From positions 1-46,771 of IMG/VR virus record IMGVR_UViG_3300010885_001803: 46,771 nt of DNA; one strand, 5' to 3'. Of the stretch, positions 26,501 through 33,363 are shown piece after piece. The DNA comes from a virus. Under the pieces are notes generated by a model. That model was not told the origin of the DNA, made no database searches, and saw only the letters and a list, made by a program, of their open reading frames with translations. A program made the translations under genes and the position numbers. Position 1 is the first letter of the stretch. Each line of letters opens with the position of its first letter.

Positions 26501-29500
26501 GATGCAAGATTACCAATTCTATTGAAAGGTGGCTGGATTAATTGGCGTTGTGTCCAATTAACCGAAGACGATAATTTATCGTAGGTTGCAATTTGTGTAG
26601 TACCTACCGATACTGCGGCCATATTACCTATTTTGTTTACTGAAATAAATTTAGCAAACTGTGTATTAGCAATTGCTACTGGAGAATTTATTGTTGCAGA
26701 CTCGTAAACTTTTTTGTATTTCCAAGAAGCCCAATTATTTGTAGTATAGTCGCTAACGTCAGTCCAAATAATATTGCCATCATCAAGTTTTGAAGGAAGT
26801 ATAGTGTCAATGTTATCAATATAATCAGTGCGTTGCGATACCAATGTATATACTGTTAAACTATCAATCTGAGTAAACGGTGATGGTACTGCTTTTAATC
26901 CTGGTGCTAAAATAGTAATTTTATTCAACGATACATTATCTACTTTATAAAATCCTTGGATAGATTTAGCTTGAGATATACCAACATAAGATCCTGCTGA
27001 TATTGGAGCATCATACAAAGTCGTTATAGTTAAGACTCCGTTTGTATATTCTACTCCGGTGACACGCAAATGAATATCTGTAAAACGATATACGTTCCAA
27101 CTATTTGCACCATCAAATGCACACCAGAAATATGCACCTTCATTAATTTGTGTAATATCTAATGTAACAGTTCCGGTTCCTGCACCTGTACCTGTTGCAA
27201 TAAATGTAGCGCCAACGTCGTTGCTAGTTGAACCTATCTTAGTAAAATCAGTAGTGCCAGCAGTTAAAATTTTATAACTAATACCTACAGTGATTTTAGT
27301 AGCAGGATGAGAAACTACATCACTCAAGTGTCCTAAACTAACAAATACATCCGAAGGATCTACATAACCTGCACTTCTTAAAAATTGATTAACAGATGTT
27401 GACACTTGTACTCCAGTTGTTGGATCTGGAATTGTATAAATGTTTGTAGGTAAAATAGGAAACGGTGACGAATTGTAACCTAATGGCTTGACATAAACGT
27501 CATTAATAGTTTGTTGTATAATAAAAGGATTAACATTACTAGAAACTGACTGTGTTAACAATGTGCCTTGCGGATTATTTGCATATTTGGTTTCATCTAA
27601 AACAAATTCAATTGCTTCAAAGCCATTAACTGCACCATATTGTCCTACACGCAATGCCCACTCTTCGTAGAATGTTAAACTTTCTTTATTTTCAGAGTTT
27701 AAAACTCCAAACAATTGATTTAAAACATTCTGTGTGCCTTTTTCACGAATCATTCCTTGATAGAATTTAAATTCGCTAACATCATCTTGAATAATATTAT
27801 TTAGATATTGACGCTTTTGATATCCTATCAAATGTTGCGCCATAGTTTGCTGTGCTGAATTAAAACTATCAACATCTAAACTATAAAAATCTGTAAACTG
27901 AGTTGCAATATTAGTCCAATTAGGTAAAATTTGCGGGGCTGGTTTTTTATCTAGTTTTGTCCAGTTTAAAGGGTTAAAAGTAGGTGATCCTGCAATAAAC
28001 ATATCGGCACTATAATAGTAACTTTGATAGCTAACTACATCGCCAATGTTATAATCTTGCCAAGTTTGCCATTCTTTTACTATTGCGCTATCAAATATAA
28101 ATCCTGGAATGTCTAATCCACCGTACCAACCAGTTGTTAAATATCCAGAAACTTTTAATCGTTCTTGTCTGTAGCCGCTTGTAGGGCTATAAATGACGTC
28201 ATTAAAAATCGTAGTGTTGTCTATTATAATAACATGCTCGTGCTGTACTAGATAAAAACTTGCACCATATATGCCATCAGCAGTGCGTGGAGTATATGTT
28301 ACAGAATTCCCTTGACGATAACTATCAAGATTTGTTATTTCAAATGGTGTTCCATTAACTTTAAAAATTTCATAGGTATTAAATCCATTACCAATATTAT
28401 CTACTACAGAAAGATTTGTATTAAAATTTATAGAATTTGCGCCTGGGCTTAAACTAATTACACTTGCACCTTCAATGTTCAACCCTGGTAGAATATTCCA
28501 TTTTTCATATTCAAATTCATTAGACTGTGGGATATTTTGTATTGCACTATAGTAATCGCCTTCATATCTAACAATGGTTGCGTAATTATATGATTTTGTT
28601 GGATCCCAATCGCTCCATTTATCTTGGCCGGCGCTCCAATTTTGTGTAGACCAGAATAAAAATTCTCGAGTACTTGTTCCCCAATTAGATACTGTGTTTA
28701 AATTATTGTTATAATCATCAAAGACAAATCCTTGATCTTTTAAGTATTCTCCATAACCTAACAAGAAATCTACAACTTGTTGAACAGTTTCAAACATAGT
28801 GCCGTACGGAGCAATGACACTGTCAGTTCTGTCCCAATTAGTTCGCATGATTGCCGTTACACCGCCAGTCATTGGCAATGAAGGTAGCGGTATAAAAATT
28901 TTAATATCTAGCGTGTTGCCAGCAGTTGCGTTTGATATGGCTCGATAGAATTTTCCATTATTATGAACTACTGAACCTGCAATATATTGCTGGCCTGGTG
29001 TCCAATCCATATAACTTTCAGAAATTCCGCCTACATTAGTTGCTACACCACTACCTGTATATTGATAATATTTAAAATAGGGTTGTGTAATACTATACCC
29101 TTTAATTTCAAATCCAGTAGATACTTTGGTAATAATTACACCGCTGTATGTTAATCTACTAACCGGGCTTGATTTGTTTAAAAAGACTTTGTAATTTTCA
29201 GTAGGAATAAAAACATTGCCCTTACTGCTAGGAGTTTTTGATTCCAATAATAAATTAAATTGATCTTGATTAGTAAATGCTCCTACTCGATAACTCAATC
29301 GTGGAGTTATTGCAGATAAATCTGCAAGATAATTATTGTAGGCTTTGACATCGTTACTAAAGATATAATTAAAAATTAAATCAACAACATAATTAATTAA
29401 TCCTGCTGTCTGTACACGAGTTTTACTTGAGTACACGCTAGGTAATATAACATCTTTTGGTCTTATTCTTAATCCGCTTATGGTGTATATTAACTGCCCA

Positions 29501-32500
29501 GCTAAATTTCTAGTGGTATTATTTCTGTCTAGTAATATTCCAAATACTTTTGCAGGTTGTAATAATAGTGCTGTAGAAATTACGCTGAACGGATAATAGC
29601 TACTACGAGTCCACGCATTTTCTACTGGACTGCCGTCACCAAAAATAAAGTTATTATCTATATTAGGCTCAACAAGTCCAGTGGCTAAACCAGACGATAA
29701 TGGACTAATAAGATTGCCATTGCTATCAACCGGGATGTGATTATTTAAAAATGGTTTTGCATATTTGGCATCTGCAACTACTGGCTTACCTGGCTCACGA
29801 ATAATGCCTGAAGCAATATCTTTCCACATTGGAATATTATCACTAGTGTATGGTGCGCTGCCGTATAGGCCTTGCCACCACGCAGGTTTGATTGAAAACC
29901 CTAGCATTTCCCAAGGACAAATATTAGGACGATCCGTGTCTAGTACCCAACGATAGACACCTCTCCAGTATCCCGGTAATGGTTTACCATCAGGGGTAGT
30001 ATTTAAAGAGTAATTGTATGTAAAACTATTAGTTCTATCATAGTTAAGAGGTGTTGTTAAATCTTTTCCTATTAATCCTACCCAATTATAAAAATTGGGA
30101 GATAGCACATCGTTAAATTCTTCCCTTGAGTAAAGGGTAGTTCGATTGTAACTAGGAATTATATCAGTAACATCAAAGATAGTTTTATTGTACGTAACTT
30201 TAATATTATTAAAAATTCGTTTTTCTAATTCTAATATTAAATCATCTCTGTAATCGTTATAAGCTAACATGACACTGCCGTCATGTCCTTGAATAACATT
30301 TACTGGGTTTATTAATGTGGTATCTAAATATTTTTTAGGTTCATACTTTGGCCACATGCCTAACTTAGTAGGAGTTGCTGGTACAAAACTTCCATCAGTA
30401 CTGTCATATTCTACAGTCGTAATAGTATCTCCGTCTGTTAATACTACACGATTAGTTATTACTACAAATCCTTGTTCATCAAATGTGTAATCTAGTCCGT
30501 ACACCAACTGTCTGCCTACTGGAGGTTGGAATCCGTTTAAATAAATTCCAATTGCCTTATTAGACAAGCTAGTTAAATTAAACGGTGTTGTTAACGGATA
30601 TTTTCGAATGCGGCGGTCGACAACATTTAATACTGTTGTTACTGTGGCTCCGTAAGGAACCATATCGCTTAGATAGTATGGAGCTACTTTAGGTTTATTA
30701 GCGTTGATTTTATTCATAATCAACTCTAGGGTAGTTACCGGATCACCGTGAACTCCTAATGAGCCTGCGGTGTTTATAAAAAGTCTTTTAAAATTATTGT
30801 AATCAATTTTTGATTGGTCGATTGCTTTAATTACATTAAATGACTCTGACGCTATATGATAAATCGCTAAACTAAGAGGACCGCTATGTTGTACAAATTT
30901 AGTACCATATTGAGTTATGTTACCAAGGTCTCGAATGTTTGGATGGTCTGGATCGTAAGTCTGGCCGCTGGTAGTTTGTGTAGCAGAAGATTCAGTAGAC
31001 AAATCTCGCAACATTGGAATATTATCAATAATACTGTTAACGTGATCTTTTACTTCACCTAACGTGAAATCTCCAATATCTTCGTTTAACGGGTTGCTTT
31101 CTAAATTTAAAGGAATCTCATAGTAACCGGTTGCATTGATAGGCTGTTTAGCGTAAGTTTTAATTGTTAGTACATCGTTTAACTCAATGGAATTTGTTAA
31201 CTGTATAGTTTTATACTTAACTGAACTAACTACAGACCAGTACTGAGTGTCTAATCGTAAGCCGTTAACATATACCTTCACGATTAAATCGTCAAGGTTA
31301 TTAATATCATCAAATATATCAATATCAAAGTTATTAATCAGTCCTGAATTGTCATATACTCGCACGCCAGCTTGAACTGTTTTAGTAGTACACAACTGCC
31401 ATCCGTTAGCAAATGACGATACTCCATTATAATCTAATACTGATAAAAATCCAGTATCCACGTATGACGATTGCACAGCATTTGTCACAGGATTTTTATA
31501 GTTAAATGTATCTGTTGCTAGATTAAAATTAAAAACAATATCTCCAATGTTATTAACGTTAAGATAGCTTAATGGAAATCCAAGAACTACATCGTTTGCA
31601 CCTGAACCAAGTTTGTAAGAAAATATAGGAGTTCCTATAAATGTTGATCCAACATACTTTGTAAGATCTCCAAAACTTATTTTTTCTGAATCGTATACAT
31701 CAAACAATGGAGGCTGATTTACTTTAGTTTTTTGTTGTGCTTTTTTCCACTCTGTACCAGTGTACCAATAAGTTGAGCCTTGATTGCCTACACCGTTTTG
31801 TACTAACACTGATTGATCAACAACCGGTGATGAAATTTCAACTAAGTGTAGTTGGTTACTTCCACCATTTATATGTTTAACATCAATATATTCTACTTTA
31901 AAAGTTTTATCTTTTACCAACGGGTCTTGATCAGCAGTAAAAATTACTAGCATGCCAGCTCTTAACTGTACTCCATCGATATTGTAGCCTGCACTACCTT
32001 CAATAGTAGAAAATACATTGGATGTAAATGTATCAATTAAATCAATATCTTCAATTGCGTGTGTTCCAAAATTAAAAAGACGAATATCTTCAACGAATTC
32101 AATAATTGGACGTTTGGCTCTAGCAGTTTGATCTAACTCAGGAACGTTGTTATTGTAAACAGCACTGGCTGTTATTACATCTTTATGGAACCAACGATTA
32201 TATCTACTCCAGGGATTTTTATCTTTGCCTGAACGATTAATTGTGATATAATCTAATTGCCCAGCATAGCCGCTGGCGTTGTCAAACGGTTCTTTGTCAA
32301 ACGGAAGATTATCAAACTCAACATCTTGAGATACTGTAAACGGACTAATAATTTCTAAAGAATTTACTAATACTAATTTAATAGCAGTACCAACACCTTC
32401 AACATAATATTGTCCAACAGCATAACTTGCAGGCTCTACTTGTCCTTTAAAAACTAATTTCATGCCATTGCTTAACACAGTTCCGTTAGTTAAAGTATAA

Positions 32501-33363
32501 TTAGTTTTACCTATAATTTCAGCTTCGACATTGATAGTGGTATCATCTGCTTTAGAATAAATCTGTATTGTTCCGCCTAGATTTATGTCATTTTCGCTTT
32601 GATAATATAATATTGTAGGAGCATCAACCGGTACTGTAAATGTAATAGTTCCAGACTCTACAGCATAATTGTCGATAGCATTTATATGCTGATATCTATC
32701 TGTTTTACCAGTTGTTCTTGCAGTCTTGATACTGAATGGATTATTAGGACTGTCAATAACAAAAGTGTACGTTTGACCTTCATACAATACCAAAACTGGA
32801 TTAGGTGTAAATCCGTCAGGACTAAACACATATTGATTATTTGATCCTTCAGATTCTACCTTAACTGTATAGGTACTTTGAATTGGGATTTCATGTCCGT
32901 ATACTGTTATAACGTCGGGGCCGTAAGGCAACCAATAGTAGTTTTGAAAGTTAACAAACTTATCCCATTCAATATGCGGATCCCAACTATAAAATTCTTG
33001 TTCGTTAAGACGTGCATGATTATTAGTAATTCCACCAAACACACCAACTTGATTAATATAATCTTGATAGTCTTTAAAAAATGTTATATTATCTAAAGAA
33101 TCTTTAATTGTTATCGCTGGTTCTAATTGATAATTTTGTCGTGTCTGATCAGCCGCTGTAACATAGATATCTTTACCAGTGCTTGCTTTTGCATTTTTTC
33201 TGCCAACAAAGCCGCTAGTCTTTGATAAAGTGCCTGGCTGATACAGTTGGTCAAGCGTAGCTTGTAAAAACTTTTTGTTAGCATTTGTTTGATAAAACTT
33301 AGGCAGTAAATTTACACTAAATCCATTGGTGTTAGATTTAGTAGTATTTTTTTTTGTAGCCAT
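17593..33363 (-). CDS. Giant multidomain virion structural protein (5256 residues)
   Basis: One uninterrupted frame of 5256 residues, likely a baseplate or tail protein. It starts with LLPKFYQTNANKKFLQATLDQL and, at about 125-150, WDPHIEWDKFVNFQNYYWLP, as in very large structural proteins of marine T4-like phages. Visible modules: six short Trp/Tyr CBM5/12-like motifs at about 1453, 1580, 1763, 2316, 5000 and 5085; a YKILTAGTTDFTKIG module at about 2025-2065; FG-GAP/beta-propeller-like strands between about 2290 and 2930 (SPDGTWMATGSP, SADGSTVAITA, GANNIFVGAP); two GRGYLQAPYIQISG/GSGYLSAPTIEVKG-type stretches near 3350-3400 and 3725-3790; and GERIEYYAKTGNVLSQLRRS near 4905. No signal peptide is seen. 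The ATG overlaps the gp6 stop by one base (TAATG), with GGAGG upstream. By position it takes the place of T4 gp7, gp8 and gp10. Structural role is likely, exact role unknown. Confidence 0.85.
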   Translation of the reverse strand: MATKKNTTKSNTNGFSVNLLPKFYQTNANKKFLQATLDQLYQPGTLSKTSGFVGRKNAKASTGKDIYVTAADQTRQNYQLEPAITIKDSLDNITFFKDYQDYINQVGVFGGITNNHARLNEQEFYSWDPHIEWDKFVNFQNYYWLPYGPDVITVYGHEIPIQSTYTVKVESEGSNNQYVFSPDGFTPNPVLVLYEGQTYTFVIDSPNNPFSIKTARTTGKTDRYQHINAIDNYAVESGTITFTVPVDAPTILYYQSENDINLGGTIQIYSKADDTTINVEAEIIGKTNYTLTNGTVLSNGMKLVFKGQVEPASYAVGQYYVEGVGTAIKLVLVNSLEIISPFTVSQDVEFDNLPFDKEPFDNASGYAGQLDYITINRSGKDKNPWSRYNRWFHKDVITASAVYNNNVPELDQTARAKRPIIEFVEDIRLFNFGTHAIEDIDLIDTFTSNVFSTIEGSAGYNIDGVQLRAGMLVIFTADQDPLVKDKTFKVEYIDVKHINGGSNQLHLVEISSPVVDQSVLVQNGVGNQGSTYWYTGTEWKKAQQKTKVNQPPLFDVYDSEKISFGDLTKYVGSTFIGTPIFSYKLGSGANDVVLGFPLSYLNVNNIGDIVFNFNLATDTFNYKNPVTNAVQSSYVDTGFLSVLDYNGVSSFANGWQLCTTKTVQAGVRVYDNSGLINNFDIDIFDDINNLDDLIVKVYVNGLRLDTQYWSVVSSVKYKTIQLTNSIELNDVLTIKTYAKQPINATGYYEIPLNLESNPLNEDIGDFTLGEVKDHVNSIIDNIPMLRDLSTESSATQTTSGQTYDPDHPNIRDLGNITQYGTKFVQHSGPLSLAIYHIASESFNVIKAIDQSKIDYNNFKRLFINTAGSLGVHGDPVTTLELIMNKINANKPKVAPYYLSDMVPYGATVTTVLNVVDRRIRKYPLTTPFNLTSLSNKAIGIYLNGFQPPVGRQLVYGLDYTFDEQGFVVITNRVVLTDGDTITTVEYDSTDGSFVPATPTKLGMWPKYEPKKYLDTTLINPVNVIQGHDGSVMLAYNDYRDDLILELEKRIFNNIKVTYNKTIFDVTDIIPSYNRTTLYSREEFNDVLSPNFYNWVGLIGKDLTTPLNYDRTNSFTYNYSLNTTPDGKPLPGYWRGVYRWVLDTDRPNICPWEMLGFSIKPAWWQGLYGSAPYTSDNIPMWKDIASGIIREPGKPVVADAKYAKPFLNNHIPVDSNGNLISPLSSGLATGLVEPNIDNNFIFGDGSPVENAWTRSSYYPFSVISTALLLQPAKVFGILLDRNNTTRNLAGQLIYTISGLRIRPKDVILPSVYSSKTRVQTAGLINYVVDLIFNYIFSNDVKAYNNYLADLSAITPRLSYRVGAFTNQDQFNLLLESKTPSSKGNVFIPTENYKVFLNKSSPVSRLTYSGVIITKVSTGFEIKGYSITQPYFKYYQYTGSGVATNVGGISESYMDWTPGQQYIAGSVVHNNGKFYRAISNATAGNTLDIKIFIPLPSLPMTGGVTAIMRTNWDRTDSVIAPYGTMFETVQQVVDFLLGYGEYLKDQGFVFDDYNNNLNTVSNWGTSTREFLFWSTQNWSAGQDKWSDWDPTKSYNYATIVRYEGDYYSAIQNIPQSNEFEYEKWNILPGLNIEGASVISLSPGANSINFNTNLSVVDNIGNGFNTYEIFKVNGTPFEITNLDSYRQGNSVTYTPRTADGIYGASFYLVQHEHVIIIDNTTIFNDVIYSPTSGYRQERLKVSGYLTTGWYGGLDIPGFIFDSAIVKEWQTWQDYNIGDVVSYQSYYYSADMFIAGSPTFNPLNWTKLDKKPAPQILPNWTNIATQFTDFYSLDVDSFNSAQQTMAQHLIGYQKRQYLNNIIQDDVSEFKFYQGMIREKGTQNVLNQLFGVLNSENKESLTFYEEWALRVGQYGAVNGFEAIEFVLDETKYANNPQGTLLTQSVSSNVNPFIIQQTINDVYVKPLGYNSSPFPILPTNIYTIPDPTTGVQVSTSVNQFLRSAGYVDPSDVFVSLGHLSDVVSHPATKITVGISYKILTAGTTDFTKIGSTSNDVGATFIATGTGAGTGTVTLDITQINEGAYFWCAFDGANSWNVYRFTDIHLRVTGVEYTNGVLTITTLYDAPISAGSYVGISQAKSIQGFYKVDNVSLNKITILAPGLKAVPSPFTQIDSLTVYTLVSQRTDYIDNIDTILPSKLDDGNIIWTDVSDYTTNNWASWKYKKVYESATINSPVAIANTQFAKFISVNKIGNMAAVSVGTTQIATYDKLSSSVNWTQRQLIQPPFNRIGNLASTTTVSAVAISPDGTWMATGSPTVGFSSTDYIGAYSSSNTYLKNDIVSYQGKYYQALYPVPPLDLPTQSSVFWNQIFYIPVSSTASHSTNIANNGMITLYQKDANNNYQFVDSILSPSISSEQFGSNLIFDNTNLYISATNYGNNLGRVYKLSYKTIPQVTSIYDEVNSVGSVLKLTSTSGISAGMTVSGFDVLGKNPAFTSNQVVVSVLTRLLFVPVTGAINNILNISSTSINLSKITVGSTVDLYQNSYNFNLPDVRVTATGLTSLNVLSATRPLLSGGAVGANTFNLLSATGVSIGYLVVGKGIPTGGYVGAITTLNGSYKITLVDFVGAIQNFIVQGSGDYQFYKIVNYSFVEVSSQKDLTNGPSALPVTTAKFNSDTTLTFSIYTIQSSNAVVLSAPPDLTPKGAITFSSTSWAYDTVFTGTRNLGQTGDNYFGNHVGLSADGSTVAITAYSGNLLTDTPNPSAGGVVHVYKNDGTVIQTLTSLSPDFGKATSFSDDASYLVINNNIQLDSLINNVGNVGVYKLNSATGQYSLLQNLIPHAPEDNQEFGTKLSFMNDSKTLVVYSQNGSSTIVTTYDESRTTYDKKSTNFITTQLASGRVDVYDRYNLNWVFSESLAHSYNSISSYGQGFAVGANNIFVGAPTVTINSNTLQGQLAIYSKSPSTLSWNIDKTAVDVVDISKVKNAFLYDKTTSTLLTYIDVIDPLQGKIAGPAEEEIKFKTFYDPATYSYSTASVEVTVNDSASWSSEQRGQLWWDLRTTKFKVPYFKDPAYRNNTWNELAPGASVDVYEWVASSLLPSQWDTQSATPAGKTVGITGTTLYGDNAYCVTKTYNSTTKTFKNTYYYWVKNKTNVPSIEGRYISAESVATLIANPRGQGYTYLSLIGINSYSLVNISQYLNDKNTVLAIEYWTTDKIHQNIHSQWKLISADDIVQIPNTIKQKWIDSLCGVDEAGRAVPDVNLPVKLQYGIENRPRQSMFVNRSEALKEVMEGINELLQQQQIIENFNISDLYLKDVEPNIITGLYDKAIDTSTELAYANINLFVRPTLTPVITNGRITDIIIIETGRGYLQAPYIQISGTGQDALVRAKIDTLGRIQDFDIISSGIGYDDNTTVSVRDYSVLVHSDSQAAGAWSIYSFDPTYVNNNDSTVGIWSRTLTQSFDVTQYWHTTDWYDTGYNQFTAADFSVQIFVDLNFITTNIGDIVKVVTASPTQWMLLEKYANSTSADWTQSYKVIGVQDGTIQFNSSIYQTDFSAVGYDASTFDSGAFDVKASTELRIILNTLQNKILTGVLYKNYLDIFFRSIRYAHSEQPYLDWIFKTSFVRATHNVGGFTQPVYYPVDNLSNFQDYVNEVKPYRTKVREYISQYTNTTTPDLNPNAVTDFDLPSAVTNNALNIVTSFIVNGEISVDTPAIQTYPWKFWADNLGFKVVDLQIVSGGSKYVTAPEIIFNSNSGSGAKAQVFFTNGVINRIILQDSGSGYLSAPTIEVKGGLAVGGTPARIVAIIGDGVVRSNLTAIKFDRIGQTTYINDINATETIYGTGSQLTFDLTWPPSIQVGKSSVTVLNTKSLTTYPMLREMYKLIIVNSKINGATYSSGKITFTTALTSDEVATVSYIKDITILNAADRINFYYNPNSGMIGKELNQLMTGIDYGGTIVGNLGFNTGGGWDALPFNSDKWDSFDPEYSDYKVTQTFFPTVNNPLLHTWTLPYVSDSGIPINVYWGEYITTTFDGTTDISVDGVTDYFPYSLFLYPTVVLTFPLQAISSISATTTLIAPVNSYPISTTIVAVAKSLAGNVGQSSILVDNASNIVAGQFISGTGVPYNTTVIQVTNLQITLSQNLTASSVDQLYEFFTLGTILTVASTAGIVANLGVVGTGFDTQTVTKLINTTSLILSGPPSLIPTIGATVKFIKNSAGSTVLTIDNTVNLTVGDIVYSETFLEAFGYEAKIASIDSSTQLTLDQIILKNIPDNTALTFKRNLVDPIDINTRLAGFIIFRVPPPVGSVVNIVGNLDPIRIDDPYYGTPLDPLHPELPHQTNPDAVMNSLYITGTSGVVSIPSNFPTKSGDIFIFRKQTSDGTIAPADRDTDISGGDLAYSTARGILADDIILDGDGLVTPTSSPAPEEVVPGQVVDTLAIRVFDRPNSGSAKIKVDNYVANGSTVVFSISQQPVTINSIVVKVTGTTGATGIQTLNTDYSINYQASTVTFNVPPADGSIVSIFNIGYAGENILDLDYFVGDGNTTEFITKAPWLDMFTAAIFVDGVPQTVEYFQTDTNYILVKSVGIRFVTPPPINSLINYIIVSGDQPTFAITNTERIYPSGAKTYSLQNLIGNLLPNETYMIVRVNQQILPAPVNSYFTIGQGNFAYTLSPNKIPPYSLETSAVSVLVGNDVLLAGRDYYVDIGGVTINITTTAYTTYLNQTMVISVLLPNGYTYNASRQQITFAQTYNSSDVIEILSSYQHNTLDLQRTELIVEATTALVPDSSTYYTITNTEGGLLILERPVIDENYVWVTKNSTLLIPGVDYRLNDDLITIQLAKIPVISDVFEIMTFGSTILKPSIAYVQFKDMLNRTSYSRLSAEKQTRLAEPLLWTDTSMVLADASNFQEPNIADRIPGVIEIQGERIEYYAKTGNVLSQLRRSILGTGIAKSNPAGTYVQDIGSAETIPYQDTISYWQIPSDGTNYIDLEFTPDKGSSTDPSGIVNWFKMFGYTYTGVFSSAATYGVNNVVNYNGTYYYTVKSILAVSARLPNIDYSPATVVSSATPNAYWKVYPTTIPPGYGQNNSLDVFVGGYISAGNWAPGISYIENAVVNVGSYTYRCVTAHTSSDAFKTDRANWSFFVGNIHLKKTPYTVFNINEGPKSPEGDVKFDADFSVNGSSSQIRLTNKLDITTQVTVYKRTGVDWDGKQTPNILDDTSLIANFIKAKPGIWYAQYNQISNTTLGGKFNPQLTFDSSTSFDDPNLTMDQG

